A stretch of 64,000 nt of DNA, from contig NC_089597.1 in the NCBI RefSeq assembly GCF_019320115.1, forward strand, positions 120,407,656 to 120,471,655, read 5' to 3'. Positions 45,600 through 56,212 of the stretch are shown one piece after another. The DNA is from Miscanthus floridulus (taxonomy: Eukaryota; Streptophyta; Magnoliopsida; Poales; Poaceae). The notes beneath the pieces were generated by a model that was not told where the DNA came from, ran no database searches, and worked only from the letters and a program-made list of their open reading frames with translations. The first letter of the stretch is position 1; each line of letters opens with the position of its first letter. The position numbers were made by a program, and so were the translations under genes.

Positions 45600-45812
45600 G
45601 AGCGGTCTCCGAGCAGTGGTCGGAACAGTTCTTGAGCACGATAGTGGTCAGAAAAATCCTTGAGCACCATAGTGGTCGGAACAGTCCCCGAGCATGGCAG
45701 TAATCAGAACATTCCCCGAGCATGGTAGTGGTCTAGACAGTCCCCGAGCATGGTAGTGGTTTGGACAGTCCCCGAGCACGGTAGTGGTCTAGATAGTCCC
45801 CGAGCACGAGAG
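45600..45812. repeat. 28-bp tandem repeat in R2 U3
   Basis: About seven units of AGTCCCCGAGCATGGTAGTG plus 8 variable bases (GTCTAGAC and similar), drifting at the left end (TTCTTGAGCACGATAGTGG). Confidence 0.85.
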
Positions 45813-45830
45813 GTGCGACGAAAAAACAAA

Positions 45831-46278
45831 TGCCACTTGTACTATTATTTTGTGTATTTATTTATTTACTTGCTCTATCAAATCCAATCTAACACGTCTG
45901 GTCAAAAAAGTAGATGTGTATAGCACGTCATACTGCCTTCTTGTCCTTTCAAGCAAACAGTTATGTGGCACCTGTAAGTAGGTGCGTCAGCGTGGGCCCT
46001 CTCACACTGGTAACGAAGAGGCGCATATATTGGCATAGGTTTCAAGGTTGTGAGAACAACTGTCTGCGATGCATGCGCATGACTCCCAAGAATCTTGGGC
46101 AGACAAAACGGCAGAACTCTTGGTTAAATACAATATAGAATTGGTAAGTTACTTTCTACTGAACCCCATTACCATTTGCTGCCGCAGCCTTCTTCTTCCT
46201 CTTGCTAACCCTAATACCTCCAAAATCACCATCAATCAATCCTCCACCATTTCCTCATTCATCAGCAAGGCCAGATTC
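45831..46278 (+). promoter_or_regulatory. Upstream region of the R2 antisense gene
   Basis: Between the LTR repeats and the ATG at 46279 lie GCGCATATATTGG (about 46022), a possible TATA on the plus strand, and a pyrimidine-rich leader CTTCTTCTTCCTCTT near 46190. On the minus strand the latter is a purine run and could instead be the R2 polypurine tract. Both roles could coexist. Confidence 0.35.
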
Positions 46279-46350
46279 ATGGCAAAAAGTGATGCCCAGA
46301 AGAAAGCAGGAGTCATGGCGAAAAGTGACGCCTAGAAGAAAGCAGGAGTC
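46279..46350 (+). repeat. 36-bp in-frame tandem duplication at the aORF2 start
   Basis: Two copies of a 12-codon unit (MAKSDAQKKAGV) lie at 46279-46314 and 46315-46350. The first keeps CAG at 46297-46299; the second has TAG at 46333-46335. Confidence 0.9.
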
Positions 46351-49300
46351 ATGGCGAAGGAGTGGTGGAGGTCGAGAAGCAACGAGTAGACCATTGAAGA
46401 CCTCGTCACCATGGGAGTACTCCACAATAAGGAACTCATAGGATGGCGTGCGCTAGAGGGCGAGGGGTACCCCGATCCACAACCAGGTGAGATCATGGTT
46501 TTCGAAGACTTCTTTAAGCGGGGTTTTGGGGTTCTAGTGCACCCTTTCCTTCAAGGCCTCTGTCTGTACTACGAGATTGGGATTTGCAATCTGCATCCCA
46601 ACTCGATTCTCCTTGTCTCCACCTTCATTCATCTTTGCGAAGCATATGGCGGCTTCCAGCCCCATTTCGACTTCTTTCGCCATCTTTTCTGTCTGTGGAA
46701 GAAAGGAAGCGGTGGCTCAAAGATAGTCGAAGGTGTGTACCTCAACCTCCATGATGGGATGAAGGCCCAGTACCTGCACTGCCCATGGAACACGTCGCTT
46801 GATGACTGGTATAAGAAGTGGTTCTACATCCATGAAGAGCCAAATACGATCACACTGTGCAACGTGGGGTTCATTCCGGAGAAGAGGACCAGCTGATCGG
46901 AGAAGCCCAAGCGCCTAGAACAGATTCTAGAAATACTTGGGATGATACCGTGGAAGAAACTAGACGGTCCTAGCGTGGTTGGGAACTTCATCAACCGAAG
47001 GATGCAGCCTTGCTAGAGGAGGGTACATCTCGGCTACGAGTACTAAGGTAGCGCAGACCCAACGAGGACAAGGCAGGAGGCGCTTGATAAGATCGAAGTC
47101 AGAGCTAGAATTGGAGAGCTATTTAACTTAGCTGATCCAAATTATGTTAGATTGAGTGACATCAAGCATGCTTTCATGCTCGCCCGACCTCCCCCAAAGG
47201 TAACTCATCTTGCCTTATACCCGTAGTCTCATATTATAGTAGAAACTTACTGTGTGATCTCCTATTTGTTTTCCAAATTAATGGTCGGGATAGAGCGATA
47301 GTGTTTGTGTCGCCACCCCCTGGTGTAGATTGGCCGCAAGTTGCTGACCCAACCACCCAGACCAGCATTAGGGGTGAGGACGTCGACTGGGATGTGCTCG
47401 TAGTTGGAGAGGAGGCAGCGGGCAAAGCTACTGGTAAGCGGCCTGCGGCCAGCAAGCGTCGTCAGGTGATCTTGACTCTGTCGGACAATGATGCAGAGGA
47501 AGGAGAGGATGCAGACATCTTTTGACTCGTCCCTCGAAAGAGGAGGAGGCAACTGGAGTCGATGGAGCAAGGTGGCTCCTCCATGCCGGTGGGACCCACA
47601 TCGCCGACCACTGCAGCGTGAAGGACAAGCGGTGGAGGGGTCGAGCACCAAGCCCCAACGTCGGTGCTAGATGTAGAGGGAGACCAGGTGTCACCCACAC
47701 AGCACGTGGAGCGAGCACGGCCGAAGAGACGTGCCTTTGCCACATCATTCCATGCTTCCAACATATAAGTATTTGTAACTTTGATGTAAGCTTGCAATTT
47801 GTATTGATTGTGGTGGCCTTCTGAACTTATCTTGGATGTACTAGTTCGGCGTCCACCGAAAATCTAGACCAACTAGCCGGTAGCAGCATGGCTCTGCCAA
47901 CTATTGCAGAGGAGACTGCCCAGCAGCCGGCCATCAAGGAACCCATGGCAGAAGATTTGTCGAGGCCTCAGCAAACAAGCTGTTAGACAATGGTCCCCGA
48001 GCAGGGGGTCGAGGGAAGAGCCGAGCCAAGCACCAGTGCTCCGAGCACTAACCCTGCTAAGGACAACACCTCAGCACCAAGGGTAACAGAATAGACTGAG
48101 GAGCAGTGGTTAGAGGTGAGAGCACAGAGCACGTTTGTTGATGCTGCAGCCCGTGGAAAAGCCATAGTGATCGCAAAAGCTGCCAACTCTGGACCAGCAC
48201 CAATACCCGAAGAAGAGCCCGAAGAGGATGAAGTAGAGGAGGTCCTGGGCCGTCCGTAGGACAAGCAACAACATATGTATGTGTCACATTGGCAGAACGA
48301 CCAGTGGGTTGTTCATGAGGAAATCCCAGAGGTCGAAGAGACTAAGAAAGTTGAACGAGCGACAAAACGACTGGTGACAGAGGTCTAGGTATGCTATGCT
48401 TCACCACCTAATTTTACTGTCTAGTCAAACTTTCTTACTTATCTTTTTGCACACAGGACTTAATGAAGACCGCAAGGTACCATAAGAAGTGCTTCGACCA
48501 GATCAAGGGGATCGCTGCAAGCAATAAAGAGCTGACGATAGAGGTGGAACGCTTACGCCACCAACTTGAAGCCGCCAATCATAAGAGGACGGAGCAAGAG
48601 TCTCAGAACTAGAACCTAGTCATCCAGCTCAGTAACAAAGAGCAGGAAAGAATAAGTAAGTAGTCACTTTATCACAATGAGTGCATGATAAGTGTTGTTG
48701 CGTTGTTGGTAGTAACAGCTGTAGTGCAGGCATAGAAGCCAAAGTGGTCCATCTCCGAGAGGAGAACATTCGTGCGGTCATAGAGTGTGATCGCCTAAAG
48801 GAGGACAACAGAAAACTGGCGCACGACCAGTTGCAGCTCCGGGACCACACGACCAAGATGAAAGAGGAACTGAAAAGTAAGTTTTCCAAACCCCTTTGCT
48901 CACTTTTGTTGCCCGCCTTATCTTGTCGTGGTATGACGTTGTAATAGCTTGTGCGGTTTGTAGTTGTGAAAGTTAATGCCAAGAAGCATCTGGAGGCCGT
49001 GATAAAAGATCGTGATGGCTGGAAGGCACAGTGCCAAGAGATCACCAAGGATCGGGACACGTGGAAAAACCGGTGCGAGGAAGTGGCAACGGGTATTTTG
49101 CCGGTCCTCAACCTTATCGATCCAGCGCTTACAGAGGACGTGCCAAGGACGCCATAGCTCGGACTAGTCAATAGATGCCGAAAGGCATGGGGATGGTTCT
49201 AGGAGTTTGTGAAGGAGGCGGGTGAGTACACAGGCGCACATGTGTTAAGCATGGTGCGTGCTCACTACCCCTTGATCGATCTCAAGCGCCTGGATGCTAG

Positions 49301-49454
49301 ATACTCGAAGGAGGTAGATCCAGACAAGGCTGAGGAGCTTCGGATGACCCAGCTAGACTTGTTGGCAAAAATAATTGGCGACATTAACCTGTGTGGAGGC
49401 GGGACAGCACCTATACAGGGTACGCCATCAACAAGTCAGCTAGAAGCGTCATAA
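46279..49454 (+). pseudogene. Six-exon gene antisense to R2 gag-pol (aORF2), 929 codons, no frameshift, 14 stops
   Basis: Exons: 46279-47199, 47277-47764, 47845-48388, 48457-48655, 48730-48876, 48964-49454. Introns of 68-87 bp have GTATGC...CACAG, GTAAGT...GCAG and GTAAGT...TTGTAG ends for the last three. The first acceptor reads CCAA instead of AG and the second donor reads AT instead of GT. All junctions keep phase. Residues about 45-215 resemble the putative gypsy-type transposon family (PF04195). Basic clusters KRPAASKRRQ (about 361) and PRKRRRQ (about 393) look like nuclear signals. Acidic EEEPEEDEVEEV follows. Residues about 660-830 form a charged coiled coil. Stops: TAG at 46333, 46387, 47014, 47984, 48092, 48257, 48386, 48610, 49155, 49200; TGA at 46894, 47523, 47619; TAA at 47044. 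Function unknown; extra antisense ORFs are known in TAT-lineage elements. Confidence 0.8.
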
Positions 49455-50290
49455 GTTTTGAGCCAACCGACGAAGCCTGCGGTCTCGACCAGCCAGGCAT
49501 CGGTGGGGCCATCTTCTTCAGATCGACCAGTACAAGAGTCCCCGGGACTCGAGCATGATGTCAGGCCCAGCGAGCAGCAGGTGCCGCGTGATCCAACCAG
49601 CCAATAGTATAGGCTATAGCTATAGAAGAAGATGTAGTTGTGTTATTGTAAACTTGGACGTTTTCAGACAAGCTTGTTATAATGTAACTGTATATCTATA
49701 TAAGCTTGTTTGTTTTATAGAAAACATATTTAAGCTTGGATCTCGTGTTGGTGTAACTAAGTGAGAACATATTAGCGTTCTGTTTAGTTGTACCAGTTTA
49801 GTCGACACATCATCCTGAAAGGTTTGTATGGACCTGGTTTGTCCTGTGGTCAGAGTGTGAGGTGCGTAGCCTGTGCACACATAGACGCACACAAGTCAAA
49901 CCAGTGGGGACCTGCTGATCACTCATAGCGTAGAGAGCAGATCCCATGCATGTGTTGGGAGGAACCGGAGACAGGGCCTGCTCCAAAAACCTAAGAAGGA
50001 ATGGTGGTCGATTTTGACTGGTTGAGTTAGGATAACAATAGACTTCGAAGTGACATATTAGAGTGGTTGGAAAAATCATAATAGCTTTATCGAATTAAGT
50101 CGAAAGTACAAGAGGAGTACATATCTTAGTAGTTAAGCATAGAAACACCTAAGCTTGTCGATGTGCCATGAATTGGGTACATCTGTACCGTCCAGGTGAG
50201 CTAACCTTTAAGACGTTGGTCATGTAACCTCCTTGATCATGAAGGGCCCTTCCCATGGAGTTGCGAGTTTGTGGACACCAGCCTGATTTG
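49455..50290. other. R2 spacer between the antisense gene and the end of pol
   Basis: No supported coding sequence. It is the convergent region where the antisense gene (plus) and pol (minus) end facing each other. A TTTTATAG/AAGCTTG-rich AT patch at 49600-49750 may hold the polyadenylation region of aORF2. Confidence 0.4.
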
Positions 50291-53200
50291 TCTTTCACTT
50301 CAGGACCAGGTCCCCAACCACGAAGAACCACTCCTTAACGTTCTTATTGTAGTACCTGCGCAAAACAGCAAGGTATTTGGCTGTACGTACGCAAGAATTG
50401 AGCCACTTCTCTTCTGCACTATTCACTTCTAGCTCCCGCACTTCATTGGCCTTGTCTTCGTTGAAGTTCTCTACCCGTGCCGATCTGAAGGCTATATCTG
50501 CTGGGAGCACTGCCTCAGCGCCGTAAACCATAAAGTATGGTGATACGCCGATGTTGCGACTGGGCTAGGTTCTGAGGCCCTAGACCACGGCTGGTAATTC
50601 TTTGAGCCATCTTCTGGGAGCTTTGTCGTTTTCTCTGTACATCCTCTTCTTTGAGCCATTTGCTCACTCGACCTGTCCATTAGCTCTAGGATACAGCACC
50701 AAGACGTATTTTACTACTATGCTCCTTTCATCGCAGAAGTCCCAAAAAGCATTCCCGGTGAACTAAGTACCTAGATTAGTGATGATGCTGTCGGGTATGC
50801 CAAAGCAGTGTATGACATGGTCGATGAACATCACAGACTTTTCGAAAGATGCCTATACCAGAGGCATGTACTCTATCCACTTAGAAAATTTGTCGATCAG
50901 GACAAAGACACATGTGAATTTCCCAGGAGCCGGCTTGAATGGCCTGATCATATCCAGTCCCCAGCATGCAAAGGGCTAAGAGGCTAGTATTGTCTGAATC
51001 TTGTGTGCTGGTACATGGATTCTCTTGGTGAAAAACTGACAACCCTCACAATGGCGGACTAGCTTCTCTGCATCGGCTACGGTGGACGGCCAATAGAACC
51101 CTGCTCAGAAAGCCTTACCAACTAGCATTCTCGAGGCCGCGTGGTTATCGTAGGAGCTAGAGTGTATTTGGTCTAGAAGATGTTCGCCATCCTCCTAGGT
51201 TATACACTTCATCAAGATTTCCTCCTTTGTGTTCTTGCACCACAATTTGCCATCAACGAGCAGATACTGCTTACTGCGATGCATCAGGCGTTCGTTTTCT
51301 GTCCGATCAGTGTAACCGCTACCATCTATCAGGTACTTGATGAAAGGTACTCTCCAGTCAGGCTCCTTAGTGGTTGGAGTTGGTTCGATGGTGTTTGACA
51401 TCGGAACCATAGCCACCAAAAGCTGGTCTGGAGGCTTGTCAACCGTAGGATCTTCCTCTTCGATGGAAGGCGTGAGCAAGTCTTGAACGAATACGCCATG
51501 TGGGACTGTAGCTCGGGATGATCCTAACTTTGATAGCGTATATGCTGCTTGATTTTTGTCCTAGACCACATGTGTGTACTCGATGCCATAGAACTTGCTT
51601 TCTAGCTTTCTGATCGATTTGCAGTATGCGTCCATCTTTTCGCTAGTCGTATCCCAATCCTTGTTGAGTTGGTTGATGACCAAGGCCGAGTCTCCGTAGA
51701 CATAGAGACGTTTGACGCCGAGCTCGACCGCAATACACAGACCATGCAGGCATGCTTCGTACTCGGCAGCGTTATTAGACGCCGGGAAATAAATCCTAAG
51801 GACGTATCAGAGCTGCTCCTTGGATGGTGACACGAAAAGGACTCCTGCTCCTACACCGTCAATGTTGAGAGAGCCATCGAAGTACATCTTCCAATACTCA
51901 TCGGGCCCCTGAGAGGCAGGTGTGCTTAAGTCTGTCCACTCGACGATGAAATCGACAAGTGCCTGAGACTTGATTGTAGTATGACTTGCAAATTCCAAGG
52001 AGAAAGGGCATAGCTCCATTACCCATTTGATGATGCGCCCATTCGCATCCTTGTTGCGAATGATGTCTCCCAGAGGGTACTCGGTCATGACCACCACACG
52101 ATATCCGTCGAAGTAATGTTTCAACTTTTAGGATGTTATCAATATGGCGTAGATCAGTTTCTGGACCTATGGGTACCTGGTCTTGGATTCATTGAGTACC
52201 TCACTGATGAAATAAATTGGTCGCTGTACCTTGTAGATGTGGCCAGGCTCGTCGCGCTCGACCACCATGGTAGTGGAGACCACTCAATTAGTTGCCGCAA
52301 TGTAAAGTAGGAGAGTTTCATCTTCTCTGGGAGCAGTGAGGACCGGAGGTGATGTAAGGTATTGTTTTAGCTGTGTGAAGGTATTGTCTGCTTCCTCCGA
52401 CCACTCAAATTTCTCGGATGCTTTGAGCAGCTTAAAAACGGTAATCCTTTTTCGCCTAATCTTGATATGAAACGACTAAGGGCAGCCATGCATCCGGTAA
52501 GCTTCTGAACATCCTTCACCTTTTTGGGTGGCTTCATGTCCAAGACAGCTTTGACTTTATCCGGGTTAGGGCATATGCCGTCGTGACTGACGACGTTGCC
52601 AAGTAGTATACCAGAAGAAACACCAAAGATGCACTTCTTTGGGTTTAATTTCCATTGGAATGTATTAAGGGCTGCAAAGGTGCGTTCAAGGTTGTCAACA
52701 AGGGTACATGCTTCCTTGGTTTTGACAACTACGTCATCAACATAAGCCTCGACAAGGTCATCTTTTATCTCGTCTTTGAGGCATGCTGTATGACACGTTG
52801 GTAGGTAGCCCCGACGTTCTTGAGTCCGAACGATATGGTTGTGTAGCAGTAAGCGCTGAAAGGCGTGATGAAGGATGTCTTGATCTGGTCATCCTTTTTG
52901 AGAGCAATCTGGTGATAACCAGAGTAGCAATCGAGAAAGGAAAGCAGCTCACAACCGGCGGTTGAATCTACGACCTCGTCTATGCAAGGTAAGCCGAAGG
53001 GGTCTTTAAGGCAGTGTTTGTTGAGATCAGTGTAATCAACGCACATTCTCCATTCATTATTATTTTTGCGTACAAGAACCGGGTTGGCTAACCACTCTAG
53101 ATGATACACTTCTTTGATAAATCCGGCTGCCAAAAGCCATGTAACTTCTACCCTAATCGCCTCCTTCTTATCGCGAGTAAACCGTCATAGCTTCTGCTTG

Positions 53201-54345
53201 ATAGGTTTGGCCTTGCCGTTGACATTCAAGGAGTGCTCAATCAAGTTCCGAGGTACACCGGGCATGTTGGCAGGTTTCCATGCGAACACACTCACGTTGC
53301 TCCTCAAGAAATTGACGAGCGTATCTTCCTATTTAGCATCCAGGTTGGCCCCGATAAGGGCCGTTTTGCTGGGATCACTGTCGACCAGCTGGATCGCCTT
53401 GTGCTCCTTAGACTTGATCTTGCGTGGAGCCTCGAGCTCTGGGATCTCTAGGTGGTCGACTAAGGTCTTCTTGGCGTCGAGCATGGTCTCAGCCATGCGA
53501 ATAGAGAGGTCGTGAGCCTCTGCTATTTTGAAGCTGTCGTCCTTGTAGGTATAAGCTGCGTATACGTTACCCCTGAGAGTTAGAACCCCTTTCTCGGTAG
53601 GCATCTTGAGCACCAAATACCTGTAGTGAGGTATGGCCATGAATTTGGTGAGCGATGGTCGATCAAGGATAGCATGGTAGGTGCCATCGAAGTCAGCGAC
53701 CACGAAGTTGACGTAGTCGGTACGGAAGTGGTCCGGGGTACCAAACTGCATAGGTAGCATGATCTGCCCAAGAGGTGTAGAGCTCTGTCTGGGGAGGACA
53801 CCCCAGAACTGTGCCTCGTATGGTTTGAGATCCGCTTGGGTTATCTTTAGGGCTGGCAAACTGTTCTTGAACAGTATATCGATGGAACTGCCGTCGTCAA
53901 TCAGCACTCTATCGAACTGAACCTTGTTGATACAAGGATCGAGGACCAGGGGAAAATGTCCTGGCTCAGGTATTGCAGCCCATTGGTCCTTTCTGTTGAA
54001 GGAGATCTTGCGGTGAGACCAAGGAGGGAGCCGCGGTTCGGCGATGAGGTTGTCGGTGTTGGCCACGTTCAAGCAGGCACGGGCGAGCAACTTGCGTTCT
54101 CGTTTGGTCTCGATGGACACTTTGCCTCCAATGATGGTGTGGACGCGATCGGTTGGCTTGACGTACTTGTGACGGGGATCTGCGTCTTCATCATCGTTGT
54201 CTTTGTTGCGCTGTTCCCCTACGTCGTTAGGCTTGTCGGACGTATCCGGAGCCTGTTGACGCGTGTAGATAGACTTGAGAACGCAGCAATTCTCCATGGT
54301 ATGGTTTGACTTGGGGTGGAGCTGGCAGGGTCCTTTCAATGCTTT
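50291..54345 (-). pseudogene. R2 pol (protease, RT, RNase H, integrase), decayed
   Basis: The longest intact part, 54339-53329 (336 codons), holds a Cys/His-poor linker and the protease (LIDDGSSIDILF near 53880; YHAILDRPSLTKFMAIPHY). It ends in TAG at 53331-53329, just before RT. The RT part has FIKEVYHLEWLANPVLV, WRMCVDYTDLNKH, FLDCYSGYHQIAL and YVDD at 52733-52744. A frameshift lies near 52765. The RNase H part has MYFDGS near 51880 and NNAAEYEACLHGL near 51760. The integrase has a zinc finger (HCEGCQFF near 51040), a core with GLDMI and KFSKWIE, and the C-terminal MVYGAEAVLPADIAF at 50531. Stops include TAG before and within integrase. Confidence 0.85.
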
Positions 54346-55490
54346 GGCGTAGTCTTCTTCGTAGTTGCGACGTCCGCCACCTTTCTTAACAGTATTGACC
54401 TCGTCGTCGTCTTCCCGAGCACGCTTGCCCCTGTAATCATCATGACGATTACGCCACTAATTACGTTAGTCGCGGTGGTCGCGGAGGTCGTTGCACTGGT
54501 TGCGGCGATCAAAATTGTCGTTCTGGCCACGGTTGCCGCGGTAGTCATCGCGGTGTGGGGGGTGGTCGGAGCGTGGAACCCTTGCTGCTTCTTCGATGAT
54601 TATCTTTTTAGCATCGTCGGCATCCGCATAATTCTTGGCAGTGGCCAGGAGTGCTGTGACTGATTCAGGTCTCTTGCGAAGGAGCTTGTCCCGTAGGGCA
54701 TCGTGGAAGCGGAGCCCAGTGATGAAAGCCTCTATTGCCTCGTTGTCGGAGATTGACGGGACCTTGATGCGCATCTCCGAGAAAAGCCGGACGTACTCGC
54801 GTAGTGGCTCATCTTTCTGGTCTTGAATCCGCTGCAGATCATATTTGTTGTCGGGTTGCTCGCAAGTAGCAATGAAGTTGTCGATGAAAGCTTGCTTGAG
54901 CTCTTGCCAAGAATCAAAGTAGTTCGCCGGCAAGCTGACCAACCATTGGTGACCTGCATGGCCGATAGTGACTGGGAAGTAGTTAGACATGACGTGCTCG
55001 TTAGCCTTGGCTGATCTGCACGCAGTTTCGTAGAGCATGACCCATAATTCGGGGTTCTCCTTGCCGTCGTACTTCTGAAGTTTTTCGAGCTTGAAGTTCT
55101 TAGGCCATATGACTTGGCGAAGGTGCGGAGTAAACTGCTTCAACCCCGGAGGTCCGTGGGCGGTATCATATTCCATACGGCGATAGCTTTCGTGGGATGC
55201 ACGATCGTTGGCTCTTTGGTTGATGCGATCGCGCAGATCGCGTTCTCCGAGGTAATGGCGAAGATCGTTATTGCCATCACGGCGATCTCGGTTGCCACCC
55301 TGATTAACCCTGCGACTGTGGTTATCGCGGCGATTATCGTGGTTGTCCCGGCGGTTGTCGTCCCAGAAGTCGCGGCGGTTGTCATCCCGATGGCGGTTGT
55401 CGTCCCGACCACCATCATGGTCACCGTTTCTGCCTTGACGGTTGTCTGATGGGTCGTTGTTGCGCGAGCCACGTTGGTTGGGTGGCTGTG
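54346..55490 (-). pseudogene. R2 gag, decayed, with RDDN-rich N-terminal region
   Basis: A frame from 55176 to 54466 (236 codons) has the gag core: GPPGLKQFTPHLRQVIWPKN, LWVMLYETACRSA, WQELKQAFIDNFIATCEQP, LREYVRLFSEMR. Upstream, in the same frame as the core, about 75 residues are a low-complexity Arg/Asp/Asn repeat (RDDNRR, RRDNHDNRR), encoded at about 55250-55470. A TAA/TAG cluster at about 54465-54455 separates the core from the linker to protease. The real start and the 5-prime leader are beyond the truncation. Confidence 0.75.
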
Positions 55491-56212
55491 AGTGACTTGA
55501 GTACTGGCGGCTGTGAAACGGCGATGGATGCAGTGCAGGACAGTGAAGACTGAAGACATGGACGGACGGGCGTCGACGGATGGGACGATTGGGTCACACG
55601 TGTCAGGCCCGTGACTTAAATTCCAAGCGTATTCTGATAACATCTCCCCATCTAACTCATTTATGGATGAAGATATCCCCTCTCTGTATTTTTTGTCAAA
55701 ACAAACATTTTGTGGCACCAAACTTTGGTAGTATATCTCGTGACCTTTCTTGGTGACTTTTGCTACATCTTAGGTGAAGAAAGCAAACATCTATGCGTTG
55801 GTCCATGGCTTCTCAAGTCTCAACCCATGCTGACTTTTGAGGGAGAAAGTGTGCGTTCTGAAACTGATTGTGCTCCTTCCTTCATAGTTTCAGCTGATTT
55901 CTGCCAAATGTACGACTAATCGACTGCGCTCCTCGAGCTGAACGCGACGTTCGCTGGTCTGATTTTTTCAAACCAGCCGGCTGCTTCTCTCATGAATCAC
56001 TGTGCATACAATCAACTAATTTCAGCCAGCCGAACGGGGCTGCAGCCAGCAACCGTGCAGCGTGACCATCAGCCTGTTCGGGAGGCCGTATCGTATCGTG
56101 GATTATTTACTGCTGGCTGGTTTGGTGTGAGAGAAAAACACTGTTCCTGGCTGGAAATTTACGATCGTTTACGAGCAAGCGAGCCATGGCGGCAGGTTTC
56201 ATTTCAGGCATT
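55491..56212. other. Flank between truncated R2 and block E2
   Basis: The first 70 bases may still be retroelement sequence. 55700-55920 is anonymous. 56095-56190 holds a MITE remnant (GGCTGGTTTGGTGTGAGAGA) like that at 9740. No gene is seen. Confidence 0.45.

Larger units (their letters stand above)
44592..45830 (-). repeat. R2 3-prime LTR (outer boundary uncertain)
   Basis: On the minus strand the sequence runs CTATATAAGGTGGGCAGG, then GACGTAGGTATTACGCC, then CTACCTTGGGCATACCCC, and ends GTAGACTGCCGA at about 44592. This is the R-U5 pattern of a common grass gypsy LTR. The U3 part contains GGGGACTAGCTGTGGGGG near 45055 and the 28-bp repeats. With no partner LTR, the start beyond 45830 cannot be fixed. 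Confidence 0.6.
44592..55490 (-). mobile_element. R2: Ty3/gypsy retrotransposon (TAT lineage), minus orientation, 5-prime LTR missing
   Basis: Read on the minus strand the order is gag (about 55480-54300), protease, RT, RNase H, integrase (to about 50290), spacer, a long gene on the opposite strand (46279-49454 plus) and a 3-prime LTR ending at about 44592. No LTR is found to the right of gag, so the element is truncated there. It faces R1 tail to tail. Decay is again mainly TAG stops. Confidence 0.85.

Noticed and set aside
34962..55490. Endogenous pararetrovirus
   Set aside because: Gene order protease-RT-RNase H-integrase with LTRs and no movement or coat protein domains fits Ty3/gypsy retrotransposons.
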